Shown here one piece after another: positions 10,401-21,549 of a DNA stretch of 38,116 nt. The notes beneath the pieces are model-generated. The model made no database searches. It was given only the letters and a program-made list of their open reading frames with translations, and was not told the DNA's origin. Origin of the DNA: Priapulus caudatus (Eukaryota; Priapulida; Priapulimorpha; Priapulimorphida; Priapulidae); assembly GCF_000485595.1 (NCBI RefSeq), contig NW_014577143.1, positions 174,377 to 212,492 of the forward strand, written 5' to 3'. Numbering within the stretch: the first letter of the stretch is position 1; each line of letters starts with the position of its first letter. The position numbers were made by a program, and so were the translations under genes.

Positions 10401-13400
10401 GTCCTCTTTTTAACAAAATGTCTCATTTAAAAAAATCAAATGAATTGATGAATTGATTTTACTGATGATTTTTGAATTGTTATTGTCAGCCCGTCACTAG
10501 ACAAGGTCGTGGTTGTAAAATAGATTTCCTAAGGTGATCGTTAAACATGTAAAACACATGCTGGGATCTAGCCGTAATAAGCTATAGTTATTTCAAGATT
10601 TAATTATCTTTATTTTGAATTAAGAGGAGCTTTGGACTAACCCCCTACGGTAGCATTTACTGTGAAAGCAGCTGCGGGGCCTCAGGGTTACGGAAACGGA
10701 TAGATAGGCACCGCCATATGCCCCTATGTTCCACATAGGCACGGGAAGGATTTAACTTTTTTTAACTGGTCTTCCACAGGCCAGCGAAGAGAGCCAATCA
10801 GAAGAGGAGTGTTCGGACATGATTGTCTCTATCGTCCAGGTCTTTGTCGATGCTTTTCCGCACATTCCCGCCCACCGCAGGCTCCCTCTATTCACCGAGC
10901 TCATAAACACCGTCGGCAGCCGGCGCCATCTGTGGACGGTTCTCGCACTACTGTTTGAACTGCATGTCACGAAGACGGCAGCCGACGTGCCAGAATGGCA
11001 CGAAAAGGTACAGACTGTGACAGTTGCTACTATTTATTACGCGAATATACGTGTGCATATACAGGAAGTTATTAATTACAAACGTCTGGGCCGACGAACA
11101 ATGATTTACTTCATCACTTGTGAAGATGACGGTCAGACTGTGCCCCTTGTATTAGTAATGCCTATCAAATAGAATGACATGACAAGGTACATATAGTTGC
11201 TACTATTTATTACGTGAATACAGAGTGTCTGTTGGCATATGCTGGAAGTCTTGAATTCTACAAACATCTGGGCTGAAAAAAAACTGATTTACTTTAACTC
11301 TTATAAAGATGACCTACAGACTACGTCTCTCTGCACCTGTGTTAGTAATGCCAATCTTGTTTGTGACCTTGAAACTCACTGAAAGACTCAAACTTATAAA
11401 CTATACTATTTATATATAGTTATATATATATATATACAAATATTTACTCAACTATACGGCCAGCATTTGATACACGATCTAACCATGCTCTGCATTATGT
11501 AACTCTTTGTGTTCATGATGCAGACCTCCCTGCATCCAGATCTGGAGTTCTGCCTGGAGCTGTGTGCGGCGTTTCCTCCCAGCACCCAGGCGTCAGCGAT
11601 GCGGAGTCTCTTTGCCCACATGCAGGCTCTCCCTCAGGAGAAGTCGGACGGTACAAATGCATTTCCTGTAAACGAGGTTGAGGCTGCTGAGGTGGCGAGA
11701 TGCTCCCTTGTCGTGCACCCTGTATGTTGTATTTAGTTGACACGTGGCGGCGTGTGTACCTACCTGCATACGTGTGTGTGTGTGTACGTGCATGCGTGTG
11801 TGTGTGTACGTGCATGCAGGAATTTGTTCACAGACAGACAGACCGACAGACAGAGAGACAGACAGACAGGCAGTCAGACAGACAGACAGACAGACAGGCA
11901 GTCAGTCAGACAGACAGACAGACAGACAGAGAGACACACACACGTACCCACAGTTAAATAAGCATAAACAATAATTACGATCTGATATTGCTAAACTACA
12001 TGTTAATCTTAATTTGGACTTCATTTCACCCTCCCAGATCCCCATGGCAACCAGCAGACACCTGTCAGAAAGACGCCGGCGAAGCGGCAGAAGGTGATTC
12101 GTGGCATGAAGGAGTCCACGAAGCAGCTCTTCCATGTCAGCCAGCACACGTCCAAAGAACTGAGACATTTCAAGTTTGTCAGCATCCACTTTGCAACCTT
12201 GCTGCTGTCCTGCCCCGCGTTTGTTGCCCAGGTGTGTTTCCGCGTTTACCGCCACTGTTTTTTTTATCTATCTGGTAGTGAGTAAATACAGCCTGTACTG
12301 CAATTGTTTTTCATCTATTTGGTAACGAGTAAACACAGCCTGTACTGCCATTGTTTTTTCATCTATCTGGTAGTAGGTAAGCACAGCCTGTACTGCAATT
12401 GTTTTTTCATCTATCTGGTAGCGAGTAAACACAGTCTCTACTGCAATTGTTTTTTCATCTATCTGGTAGCGAGTAAGCACAGCCTGTACTGCAATTGTTT
12501 TTTCATCTATCTGGTAGCGAGTAAACACACGGCCTGTGCGATTACTGTTACTGTAACGATGCGCATTGCTGTAACGATGTGCCGTTTTGAAGGTTGTGAA
12601 CTTGAGCGATGTGGGCGCAGAGGCTATGAAACCCGTGTACCAGCTTCTGCTTGAGGAAACGCTGCGTGCCATCTATCAGCTGGCTCGCAAGGCTGACACG
12701 GCCACGCAGAAACCCGTCGGCAAGTTCCACAAGGCTCTGCTGCACAAAGCGTACGATGTACTGGAGAAGGTGAGTGTGGGGCACATCGTAGAGTACTGAA
12801 CATGCGATGGACATATATGTGCGTCTATACGATTTAGGGGGTTGGGACAGAGGAGTGGGAGATTTTCCAGCAGAGTCTGTATATCGTGGCGGTTCTAATT
12901 GCATTTGTTTCCGTGTGTGTAATTGCATTTCCGTTTTAGTGACAAATTTGTCATCAATATCTGTGAAATTTTTAGTGACAAATTTGTTGTCAATACCTGT
13001 AATAACAACCGTGTGTGTGTGTGTGTATACAGGTGAATTCGCTGTTGCCAAGCGAAGCGTTCCTGTCCGTCATTCAAGGGCTGATGGGTAACGAGAGATT
13101 GTCCATCCGCCGCAAAGCCCTCGAGTTGCTCAACAGTAGACTTCATTCACAGCTCTACCAACAACAGGCATTCTTTAAGCAGGAGCAGGTCCGTGCATGT
13201 GTATGCTTGCGTACGTGCATGTATGTGTGTGCGTGCGTACGTGTATGGGTACATGCATGTGTACGTGTGTGGGTGCGCACGTGCATGCGTGCATACGTGT
13301 GTGTGTGCGTACGTGCGTGTGTGCATACGTGTGTGGGTGCATACGTGCGTGCGTGCATATGTGTGTGGGTGCATACGTGTGTGCGTGCATACTTGTGTGC

Positions 13401-15414
13401 GTGCGTACGTGTGTGCGTGCGTGAGTGTGTGCGTTAGTGCGTGCATGCGTGCATACGCGTGTGCGTGCGTACGTGTGTGCATGTGTACATGTATACGTGT
13501 ATGTATGTGTATGCGTGCGTGTGTGGGTGCGTACGTTAGTGCATGTATGAATGTAAAATATCTCTCTCCTGTAAGACAGTTTCATCACTTATCTCCCGAG
13601 TGTTTAGAGCTTCCTGTGCGATCAGATATTGAACGTTTGGAAGGTCGAATGTAGCAGTGTAACCTCATAAATATTAGTCGAAAAAGTCCAAGGCACTACA
13701 TCGAAGGCGCAAAGACACAAAGTTGATCAAGTAGGCAGATCAACAATGCAGATAGTGTGTCATGCATTTCAACCACATGTAACTACAGAAAACCATGCAG
13801 TCGATTTTGCAGTACCCGGTAGTTTAATTGTTGTTACTCACATATGCACGTAAGTTGTCCATGTTGCAGTAGATTCTGTGGACTTTTCCTGTTACTCGCG
13901 GGCTTTTTCTTCTACTCACATGTGTGCGCGTGTGTTGTGCAGGTGCCGGTGCTGCTTGCACTCGTACCGGAGCTGCTGGCTGTAGCACAGGAGCAGGATA
14001 GTGGGCAGGAGATGGCTGTGAACAAACAGACTGCACTCTTCTCCCTGAAACTGCTGTGTAGAGCCCTCGGTGACGAACATCCGGATACGTTCAAGAAGGT
14101 GAGAAGCATCCTCCGCTAAGCATTACACTTGTAAAGGGTCACCATAGTTGCTGGTGCTGCCCTCGTCGTTCCCTGTAGCACGTGTTTCATGTCTTCGTAG
14201 AAGAATTTTTGTGATGGAACGGATTAAACAGAATAGGGTATTTTGGAATGATTACGGAGTCGAGCACTTAATAGCCGATTCCACAATTGTAGCTATTTTT
14301 AGTACAAAAAATTGTTTATGAACACTATTTTATATCATAATTTTATATTGTTTATTACGGTTAAGAAAACTTGAATAATAACGAATGTGTTAATGCTAGT
14401 TCCGATGACCTATTTGCCGCTGAGTGATCACTGTGGTGGAGTAATATGTGAAATGTTTATTAGGTGCTGCACGCTGTCATCGCGATTGTGACCGAGGCAG
14501 GTCTGAACGCAGCCGTGCTGGCGAGTGCTCTACTCTGTCTCGCTGAGCTCTGTTCCTGTCTGAAAGCACACACCATCAGCTCTCTATCTGTCATGATGCC
14601 AAAACTGCTTAACGTACTCAGTGATGCCGAGCAACTTGCAAGGTACATATCAGATCAGGGGTTAATAATGACAAAAAAATTGTCAGCACATGTATGGACC
14701 TGCTAGTGTGAATAGGTGCTGCTTTGGATGTAAAGATCTGATCGATGTGTGATTTTTGCATTCATAAAAGATGGTGAAGTTCTCGCTGTCGCTTCTTTAA
14801 CAGTATTACTGCCATCTTGTTGGTGCTTGACTTTCTCATAGTTTTATATTATTATTGCTAATAGTTGGTGATTGTTATCATATTGCAAATTCGGATTATA
14901 ACTTGACTGATTACAACTGATAGTGGTGCAAAAAAACCTGATGTCGTCTATATGCTCATGGCTAATGATAATATACTAAGTGTTATATGTTGTTTGATTT
15001 CAGTAACGATCTCCTGATGCTAAGTAGTGTTACTTGCCTGCATAAGATTGTGGAGAGTGTGCCAAACTTCCTCAGTCCATACATGGAGGAAATCATTTTT
15101 AGGGTAAGCATTTATCATCAAAAGAAACTACATTCATGATCAATTGTTCGTTGTAAACTATTAATTGGTTACCTAATGTAGGAGGCAATATGGATTCCTT
15201 TTGATCAATTTACCTCGTTCAGCATTAAATTCGTTTAACCGTGGATTGATAGTGTGGTCGTTGATATTGTTCATTTCCTACTGTTGATAACTTTACTGCA
15301 TTTCTGGATTGTGAGCAGATCTTTATTCGATTTGCAGGTATCGTGGTTGTCTAGCTCTGAACATGGAGTAAACACCCATGAAGCACATCTGCACATTCGT
15401 CTAAAGGCCCTCAG
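7407..15414 (+). CDS. HEATR1: HEATR1 exons 13-25 (central and C-proximal HEAT-repeat region)
   Basis: Continuation of the gene. Exons: 7407-7683, 8174-8312, 8899-9133, 10149-10277, 10780-11007, 11524-11650, 12038-12231, 12593-12769, 13033-13188, 13943-14098, 14464-14642, 15004-15103, 15338-15414. All junctions keep frame and all have GT-AG borders. Strong matches to human HEATR1 include VLHNIMSIFTFMGANLLRQD and YSFQVISNTVKTVIPAM (exon 16), HRRLPLF (exon 17), HTSKELRHFKFVSI (exon 19), ALLHKAYDVLEK (exon 20), SIRRKALELLN (exon 21) and NKQTALFSLKLLC (exon 22). Exon 13 is markedly G+C-rich and ends in a basic linker (KPRSARVTRAAAER) where the human protein also has a basic, low-complexity stretch. 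Exon 15 starts after an intron full of partial copies of exons 14 and 15. Exon 25 is the last exon outside the duplicated 5.7-kb block; it ends in phase 2, matching either copy of exon 26. Confidence 0.97.
8397..8435 (+). CDS. HEATR1: Candidate alternative micro-exon 14' of HEATR1
   Basis: This 39-base segment is a second copy of the 3' end of exon 14 (8174-8312), preceded by ACATAG and followed by GTGCGT, so both splice sites exist. It is a multiple of three and sits between phase-2 exons. If included after exon 14 it inserts about 13 in-frame residues, reading SQLLVPSLFNLLR before RCLE. The copy looks slightly more human-like (LLVPSLFNLL) than exon 14 itself (LLVPCLFTLL). Whether it is spliced in is unknown; it lacks a good polypyrimidine tract. 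Confidence 0.4.
8701..8764 (+). pseudogene. Truncated copy of the start of HEATR1 exon 15
   Basis: After the acceptor CCACACAG, the first 60 or so bases of exon 15 (CLEMEVTPSSEYVKQLLLSC) are repeated almost identically. The copy then breaks off into intron-14-like sequence (CATCTCCTACGTGCAACTAT). There is no proper donor at the break. The real exon 15 begins 198 bases downstream at 8899 with the same acceptor context. Confidence 0.8.
9251..9310 (+). CDS. HEATR1: Candidate duplicated exon 15b of HEATR1 (60 nt, in frame)
   Basis: A 60-base copy of the last part of exon 15 is bordered by TTTTTATAG and GTGAGT, i.e. a usable acceptor and a strong donor. It encodes NLLTHQDALMLLTVAAQMFP, differing from the parental NPLTHQHALMLLTVAAQMFP at two positions. 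It is phase 0 at both ends, so inclusion between exons 15 and 16 would add 20 residues. The intervening ~117 bases (GTGAGT ... TATAG) are themselves repeated downstream. No expression evidence can be had from sequence. Confidence 0.45.
9414..9485 (+). pseudogene. Second duplicated exon-15 tail, donor lost
   Basis: A third copy of the exon 15 end follows TTTTTATAG at 9405-9413. It has four extra CAC/CAG codons (HQHQHQHALM) and reads on to MFP. The donor is TTGAGT instead of GTGAGT, so this copy cannot be spliced out of the intron at the equivalent site. It is the most diverged of the three. Confidence 0.7.
9535..9790. repeat. Degenerate minisatellite, GGGAAGATATTTAAGGGTTT type
   Basis: Five or six diverged units of about 40-60 bases share TGTGGGAAGATATTT and AGGGTTTATATGTGTTT. 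They derive from the last part of the intron-15 repeat unit just upstream (GGTGGGAAGATATTTTTTATAG). No coding signal. Confidence 0.7.
10619..10770. repeat. SINE-like or other dispersed element in HEATR1 intron 16 (uncertain)
   Basis: Unlike the A/T-rich intron around it, this stretch is moderately G+C-rich and non-repetitive (GATAGATAGGCACCGCCATA, CCCCTATGTTCCACATAGGC, ACGGGAAGGATTTAAC) and ends in a T-rich tail next to the exon 17 acceptor. The pattern suggests a dispersed short element, but I see no second copy in the window and no A/B box I can defend. Confidence 0.25.
11005..11355. repeat. Two-copy tandem duplication at the exon 17 / intron 17 border
   Basis: A unit of about 175 bases starting AAGGTACA occurs at 11005-11183, where AAG is the last codon of exon 17, and again at 11184-11355. 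Shared blocks include GTTGCTACTATTTATTACG and GTTAGTAATGCC. The second copy carries a decoy donor (AAGGTACAT) but no exon sequence upstream of it. Confidence 0.8.
11778..11945. repeat. (GT)n/(GTGCAT)n then (GACA)n microsatellites in HEATR1 intron 18
   Basis: GTGTGTGTACGTGCATGCGT is present twice, followed from about 11830 by a long GACA array with GGCAGTCA interruptions. Open frames through it are compositional. Confidence 0.93.
12244..12535. repeat. 47-48-bp tandem repeat, about six units, in HEATR1 intron 19
   Basis: The unit TTGTTTTTTCATCTATCTGG plus TAGCGAGTAAACACAGCCTGTACTGCAA is repeated head-to-tail with few changes (spacing 47-48 bases). There are no unique spacers between units, so this is a minisatellite and not a CRISPR-like array. 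It ends about 55 bases before exon 20. Confidence 0.93.
13189..13550. repeat. GTGCGTACGTGT-type low-complexity array in HEATR1 intron 21
   Basis: It begins directly after the exon 21 donor and consists of alternating purine-pyrimidine GTGCGTAC/GTGTGTGC/GTGCATAC units for about 360 bases. Alternating sequence of this kind can favour Z-DNA. Frames on both strands stay open but encode only C/V/R or H/T repeats. Confidence 0.9.
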
Positions 15415-15692
15415 GTATGCTGTCCCCATTCATGGCGTATTCGTCAGGTGTAAGAAAGCGAGAGAGGGCATGCAGTTGGTGGTCTGCTGGGTAGCACACT
15501 TCAGTTCAAACTGAAAAGCCTGGGATTTGTGTCCCACTGTGGTCACTGCATGCTGTTGTGCTTCTGAGCAAGACACTTTATCACTATTTGCTTCAGTCAA
15601 TATACCTACTGTAGAAATAGGTGTCATCCTTACCTGCTAATTAACAACTAGTTGCCTTGCTGGACAAAGCCTGTTTTGTGTTTGGGCTAACG

Positions 15693-15881
15693 CTCCATTA
15701 GGAGTGTTCCCAACTTTGATATCATTAATGATTAATGATTGATAATTCTAATCCTAACCCTAACCTAAATGACATTAAACCACAAACTAATATATGACCA
15801 TGACCATATATATATATATGTATATATATATGTTATTATGACCATTAATGTCATTAAAGTTGGGAACACTGCCTAATGGAG
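15693..15881. mobile_element. MITE with ~38-bp inverted termini in HEATR1 intron 25
   Basis: The left end CTCCATTAGGAGTGTTCCCA ACTTTGATATCATTAATG is mirrored by CATTAATGTCATTAAAGTTG GGAACACTGCCTAATGGAG on the right. The centre is a TATATA-rich loop (15805-15830). The element is about 189 bp and non-coding. Only its right half is present at the start of the second copy of the locus (22178-22248). No clear target-site duplication. Confidence 0.75.
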
Positions 15882-16193
15882 TATCACCCTGTGTTTGTGT
15901 CACTGAAACCAAAGCCACACGCATGCTAAGGCCCTATGTGCCACACGAATGGAGGCAAAGAGGAAAAGGAAGTTAGCGATGTACAAGGCTATGTAATTGA
16001 CACTAATCATTGTGCTACTTATGCAGGACAGGGTTAGCTGAACATATTATGTGCAGTTACAAACAATTTATTGCTGGTCGTATGTTTAACCATGCATAAA
16101 CCCATATATAATAGCACGTATACATGTGTTCCTAGTTTTATTGACGTTGATAAAAGTCTCATGTCAATACCTTGCTATTTTACCTGATTTCAG

Positions 16194-19100
16194 ACACAAT
16201 CTGGCAACAACAGTTGCACCTAGAGTGCTGGTGCCAGCCATTACACAAGGCTATACAAAACTGATCTCTACAGGGAAGGTATGGGTTTTCCTAGCTGCTG
16301 CTAAATGATTATAATTATGGAAAAATTATTTTTTACAAAAAACTGAATCGGCAGCAAACTTTCACCTATATTGCACAATATATATAATATTTATAGCAAA
16401 TGTGTAACTTTAATTTCATGAATTATCTAATCTGGGCTTACACGTGACGAAAATACATTAGTATTCCGTTTCAAATCAGGCATTCGAGCATCATTTGTTG
16501 CGGGAGCTGAATGTAGTACATGATGTTGGATATGTGCTCTGAACACTGTGTGGTAAGTGTCCACCTTGGCTTCTTGCAGAAAGCCATCGGGTTTTTGATG
16601 TCGATTCTAAGTGAGCGTCTATCATCGATGTCCAAGGACGAACTGACTGGTCATCATCAACAGATTGTTAGTCTTTTCATGAATGTGCTAGACTTCCGGA
16701 CACAGCATCCGACGCGTAAGTGTTGCTGCCTGGCAACAAACACTGCTAGCAACAAACAGTGAAAGTTGTTGTGCTGCACAATATGTGGCAGTCCTCTCTT
16801 AAGTTTCCTGTTTATGAAAAAATTTAAATTGACAGCGTTTACAAATGGGAAGTGTCTAACTCATAATGAGTAAAATGTACAATAGTGATTGCTTATTGTC
16901 GTATAGATAAGCACTTGTGAGTGTGTTACATTCATAGTTATTCATCATTTGAGACTAGATTAACGCTGTTTTCAAAGCGTGATCGAGTCCTTGGCATTTC
17001 TACAAAAACCTATAACAAGTGGCTAAATTAAGGTTATAAAATGTTTATTTTTTATGTATAACAGTTTTTGAATCATACAACAGTTAATGGACATTTCATG
17101 TGATGTTTGGATTAGCATTTATATATGGATATCATATTAGTGTGTGCTATACATATGTAATGTGCATCTTCCTTCTCCTCTTATGTACACGTGTGCTTTA
17201 ATAATTCATTTTGCAGGAATCCACTGATGTTATTATGGAAGTGGAAGTCACGTGATTGAAGCCATTCTAGCTATGGTGATGAAGATGTCAGAGCAAACGT
17301 TCCGTCCTATGTTTTACAAGGTGAGATACAAGGTCATAGTCTAATCGCTCTTCGCCGCAAGACAAGTTTCTCGTTAATAAACAAAATAAGAATAACGAAA
17401 AATAATCGTAATTGGTTGAATATCATATCATCTCTGTCAACAGTTGTGCTATTTTCGTGATCATTCTTACTAAGGCTAAATAGAATGTTCACGTAGTAGA
17501 TTCATCTTTGGAAATGTTTGATGGGCTATTTTCCCTTTTCAGTTGTATGACTGGGCGACTAGACCAGAAACACCAAAGGAGCAGGGTACTGACTTTCTAC
17601 AGACTGGTAGCCAGGTATATAAAAATTCATATTCTAATTGGAAATTATTATAAATAATGTAACAGCGTATAAAGAAGGAGAGCGTACAACGGTGAAATGC
17701 TGAAACCATGTTGCAGTATTAGTCGAATAAATAAACTTTCCCCGTTTTATTTTGACGATTCTTTGCAGTATTATTGATCAGCTGTCCTACCTTGCTAATA
17801 TAAAACAAACCGCTTGTTCCTACGATGCCCCTACGCTGAGATAATGAGCGGTGAAAATCTGTTTTTTTCGCCGAAATCCGAATCAGATGACTAGGCACTG
17901 CAACCATCTCTCGCTTGAGATAACTTTGGGAGACCTCGCGTGTTTCCGTCAATGATTGACAAATGGAATGAATGACGTCTGTTATTGATTGCCGTAGTGA
18001 CGACCCCACTTGTGCCCACCTCACGCCCACCTCACGCTGGATGTATAGTAAACTCTGGTAGTATGACGTGAGTCAGCGCTACCATGGCGCTACACGGCAG
18101 CGACCGGAAGCAACACACTGGCCACAAAGCGAGAGATGGTTGCAGTGCCTAGTCATCTGATTCGGATTTTGGCTAAAAAAACCAGATTTTACACCCTCAT
18201 TATCTAAGCGTAGGGCATCGTAGGACAAGCGGTTTGTTTTATATTAGCAAGGTAGGACAGCTGATCATAATACTGCAAAGAATCGTCAAAATAAAACTGG
18301 GAATGTTATTTATTTGACTAATACTGCAACATGGTTTCAGCATTCACCGTTGTACGCTCTCTTCTTTATACGCTCTTGATTATTACAATTAAAATTGGTC
18401 CATGTACAGCATATTATGCAGTATTCCTATAACTTGTTACATTATTCCAATAAAGCCAAGGTTGTATTTGCTGCATATATTATAGTTTGATTAGTAATTA
18501 TTGTCATATCATTTTCCAGCATTGCAGATAAGTTGAAGAGCTGTTTGTACTTTTTGCTGGCCACCTCGTGACCAATGCTGCAACACTTCTAGCTACAAAC
18601 ACAGCATTAACACAGGTAGGATCGAGGGACTCAAACTATTATCTATAATGTTAGAAATTTCTCAATTCTCATCTTGTGCTGAGAAACCAATGCAGACGAG
18701 TGTTGGGTGTAAATTTGCTTTCTGTTAGTGGTATTCATGCTTTTGTTAATCATTTGAGATGTCTTGATGTGAGCTTGACACATGATATTGGCGTTGGATT
18801 CTGATTGTCCATACTTAGTGAAGAGCCAAAGCTGTTTTACTAAGATTTGTTGGCTGTATGTTCATCAAAGATTAGAAAGAAAGTTCACAAGCGCTTCGCT
18901 TAAATATGTTTAGCAGGAGCAGAAATTTAGCCCTACTCATGAATATGAAAACCACAATAAAAGCATTCAATTTTTTATCGTTGTATACGTGCCCATCTGT
19001 TACAGACGAAGCTTACTTTGACGAAGATGAGATGATGCAAGTGAGCAGAAGAGTGTTGTTCTGCTGGGTTTCATCCTCTCCTGCCTACAACAGCTGTTTC

Positions 19101-20333
19101 CTGTATGACACCCAGGGCTTCGTAAACAAGGAGAGAATTCGAAGCCTCTATTGCATCCACTCGCTGACCAGGTATGACTAGTTTATCTTCATAGTGGCGG
19201 GGTAAAGGCAAGTGATGCTACTCTGGGATGTGTTATATTTTTTAGGTAAATGTGAAATGTAGAACTTTTTTAAATGAGAGGCGAAACAGTGAGAAATCAG
19301 TTACCCTGGTATGTGTAAGACACTCCACTGTCTATATATCAATCAAATACCGATAATACTGTTAGGTTTATGTTGTTACGTAGTTGCTAAGTCTAAACTT
19401 GTGTTGTTGGGCAGTTTTCAAGCACCTTGTGGCGTTAATACTTTCTAGTTGGAGAATCTCTGCGGTGGAGAAGCGCTGTACAATGCTAGAGTAGAAGATC
19501 ACTGGTACCGTGCCTCGTCCAGTTTGCTGTAGCAGCCTCTGATGACTCCCTCTGGAAACAACTGAACTACCAAGTTCTGTTGAAGTCGAGACATGCCTCA
19601 GCTACAGTGAGTTGCTGTGACTCTTATATTAATTGTGTGACAAAATTTTGTTTCGGAGCTTGGGGTAACACCTTATAAGGGTCTCTGTTAGTATAGAGAT
19701 TGTATGTGCAGGTGATCATGATCAGGAAGTAGAACTAAAGCTGTTGGTTTTTAGGTGGCGGCTGGGGGCGTTGAAAGTGGTGAACAATTCACAGCACAAG
19801 TTAGGGGAAGAATATATGAATCTTCTACCAGAAACGCTGCCGTTCCTTGGCCGAACTTATGGAAGGTATGTGTATTGCCAGAGCTCACAAGGTCACAGTA
19901 ATGAATGATCAAAACGCATTGCTACAACGTTAATACCATAAATACATGCATCGATTCTGTAATGTATTCATGTTAATACTCAATAGCTTCAGTTTGTAGC
20001 TTTAAACAAGCTTTTTGTTAAATTTTACCCATTTTCAAAGATATTGTTCAGTTGTATGTCGTAGTTTAACAAACACTCAAACAAATCAACCCGTAGAATG
20101 AGTGCGATACTGTCACACGTGTTTGGTTGGCTTTCCTTCTTCTATACCATAAGGCTTATGAAGTTTATATGAACAAGGTATTGATAATATTAACAGTACA
20201 GGTTGGCTGATGTACCGTTAATGTCAATTGTGTTTACTATTGCAGATGAATCGTAGAGGTGGAGCGATACTGTCAAGACGTTGTTCAACTGATGGAGAAG
20301 GTTCTAGGAGAGCCATTACAGAAATACTTCTGA
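16194..20333 (+). pseudogene. HEATR1: HEATR1 exons 26-34, copy A, frame-shifted
   Basis: Exon equivalents: 16194-16278, 16580-16715, 17217-17320, 17543-17614, 18520-18615, 19006-19171, 19449-19606, 19755-19865, 20246-20333. Against the open copy B, exon 26 has the right length, while exon 27 is +1, exon 28 -1 (GGAAGTCAC for GGAAGGTCAC), exon 29 +1, exon 30 -2, exon 31 net +2, exon 32 -1, exon 33 net +2 and exon 34 -1 (creating TAG after GAATCG). Splice sites are nearly all preserved. No continuous HEATR1 C-terminus can be read from this copy. It may be a true broken duplicate, but the density of single-base indels, matched in the introns, suggests sequence error in an allelic or redundant contig end. 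Confidence 0.85.
17664..18374. mobile_element. Fold-back element in HEATR1 intron 29, copy A
   Basis: Same element as 23999-24716, carried within the duplicated block. Long inverted arms start AGCGTATAAAGAAGGAGAGC and end with the mirror image. The right arm has more small deletions here than in copy B. Confidence 0.85.
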
Positions 20334-21265
20334 TAGTGTGGTCTTCCTTTTAGTAACGAGATGGTAGTAGTCATAGAAAAATTACTGTCTATAAAATATT
20401 GTTTCTTATTTTAGAGAATGGGTCCAATTGTCACTCGTAGTAAGCAAAACATTAATTAAATATGTAAACTGAAAAATTTGACCACTGAATTTGGAGTATA
20501 ATGTGGAGCAGATTATGTAAGCCCATATGTATTGTAGTTAATATTGTTAGACATGTGTGAAAAAAAACACAAAAAATCATTTGTTTATACAACAGAATTT
20601 TCATCTTGGTTCTCTTTATAACATACACAGTTGTATAGTTGTCAGCATATTTGATAACAAACATATTACTCTGCGATCATGCCATAGATATAGCATTACA
20701 CAAATATTACTAGATAATATGGGTCCTTTATTCTCTAGAAATGCGTTTAATCACAGAGATCATGATTAGCAATCACTTGCTAGTAACGATCATACTCGCG
20801 AATACTGAGCGTCTTATTATTCCCTATACCGTGACAACAGCAGTAACGGCCATGTTTGTTCAAATACATTCAGAGAAAATGCCACACTTCAATTTGCCAA
20901 TATTGTGTTTGAACAATGCTGGCACATTTTATTTTAACATACATGTGTACAATTTTTGCATCACTGATTCCCCCTCCTTTTACTTATGTCAAAGCACGGT
21001 GGTCTCGCTTCTTTACTAGGACACAAGGATGAGAATTCTCACGTGATACAGTCATGGGTTTTCCTACTGATACACCTGCTGCCACACATCCCAGTAGAGC
21101 CTGTAACCCGCACTGACCACGCACCACGCTCCATAATTTGTTTACAGTTACGTGGACTTGATCCCAGTAGATGCCTTGATGTACCTTGCATCTTGCCGCT
21201 CTAGTTACAGCCATGCAGACAGTCCTGGTTAATGCCATTCACCCTGCACCCTCTCCGGCACGCGG

Positions 21266-21498
21266 TCACGGTGTACGCTTTACCGTGCCGATTTTTCTAC
21301 AAGCGACCGCTTTCGAGAGAACATCTTTTTCTCTACGCCCGACACGGGCCCCCCGGGTGGCAACGTCTGGAATAATGTCGTCGTCGGATTGACTTTGTAC
21401 GTGTTGCCTTGCTTGGCATGTCTCAACTGATGAGCAGTCTTCGCATCCTGCTTGTTCTTGTACTTGTCGGCCGTCGATAGTTTCAGCTGCTTGCGATA
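21266..21498 (-). pseudogene. BRIX1: Copy A of the last BRIX1 exon, frame-shifted
   Basis: It corresponds to the intact exon at 27600-27827 and reads YRKQLKLSTADKYKNKQDAK normally at first. It then departs at the acidic stretch (NPTTTLFQTLPPGG instead of NPTDDIFQTLPPEE) because of inserted bases, and the C-terminus is scrambled. The remaining nine BRIX1 exons are not present next to this copy; downstream (in BRIX1 sense, upstream) sequence stops matching at 21549. Confidence 0.85.
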
Positions 21499-21549
21499 CT
21501 GCAACATGAGGAGGTGGAAGTCAATGTCAGACCAGGGTAAACCTCGTTA

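Larger units (their letters stand above)
15805..21549. repeat. Left copy (A) of a 5.7-kb duplicated block
   Basis: Near-identical to 22178-27879. It starts in the TATA loop of the MITE in HEATR1 intron 25, runs through HEATR1 exons 26-34, the intergenic region and the last BRIX1 exon, and ends in BRIX1 intron 9 after GTAAACCTCGTTAG. Differences from copy B are mostly one-base insertions and deletions in short homopolymers, in exons and introns alike. That pattern fits a poorly polished long-read segment better than evolutionary decay. Confidence 0.93.

Noticed and set aside
12244-12535. Regular 48-bp repeats resembling a CRISPR array
   Set aside because: The units are contiguous with no unique spacers, and the DNA is eukaryotic intron; it is a minisatellite.
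13147-13654. Several overlapping cysteine- or histidine-rich frames of 67-153 codons
   Set aside because: Produced by the GTGCGTAC array in HEATR1 intron 21; no start context, no splice logic, no conserved protein.
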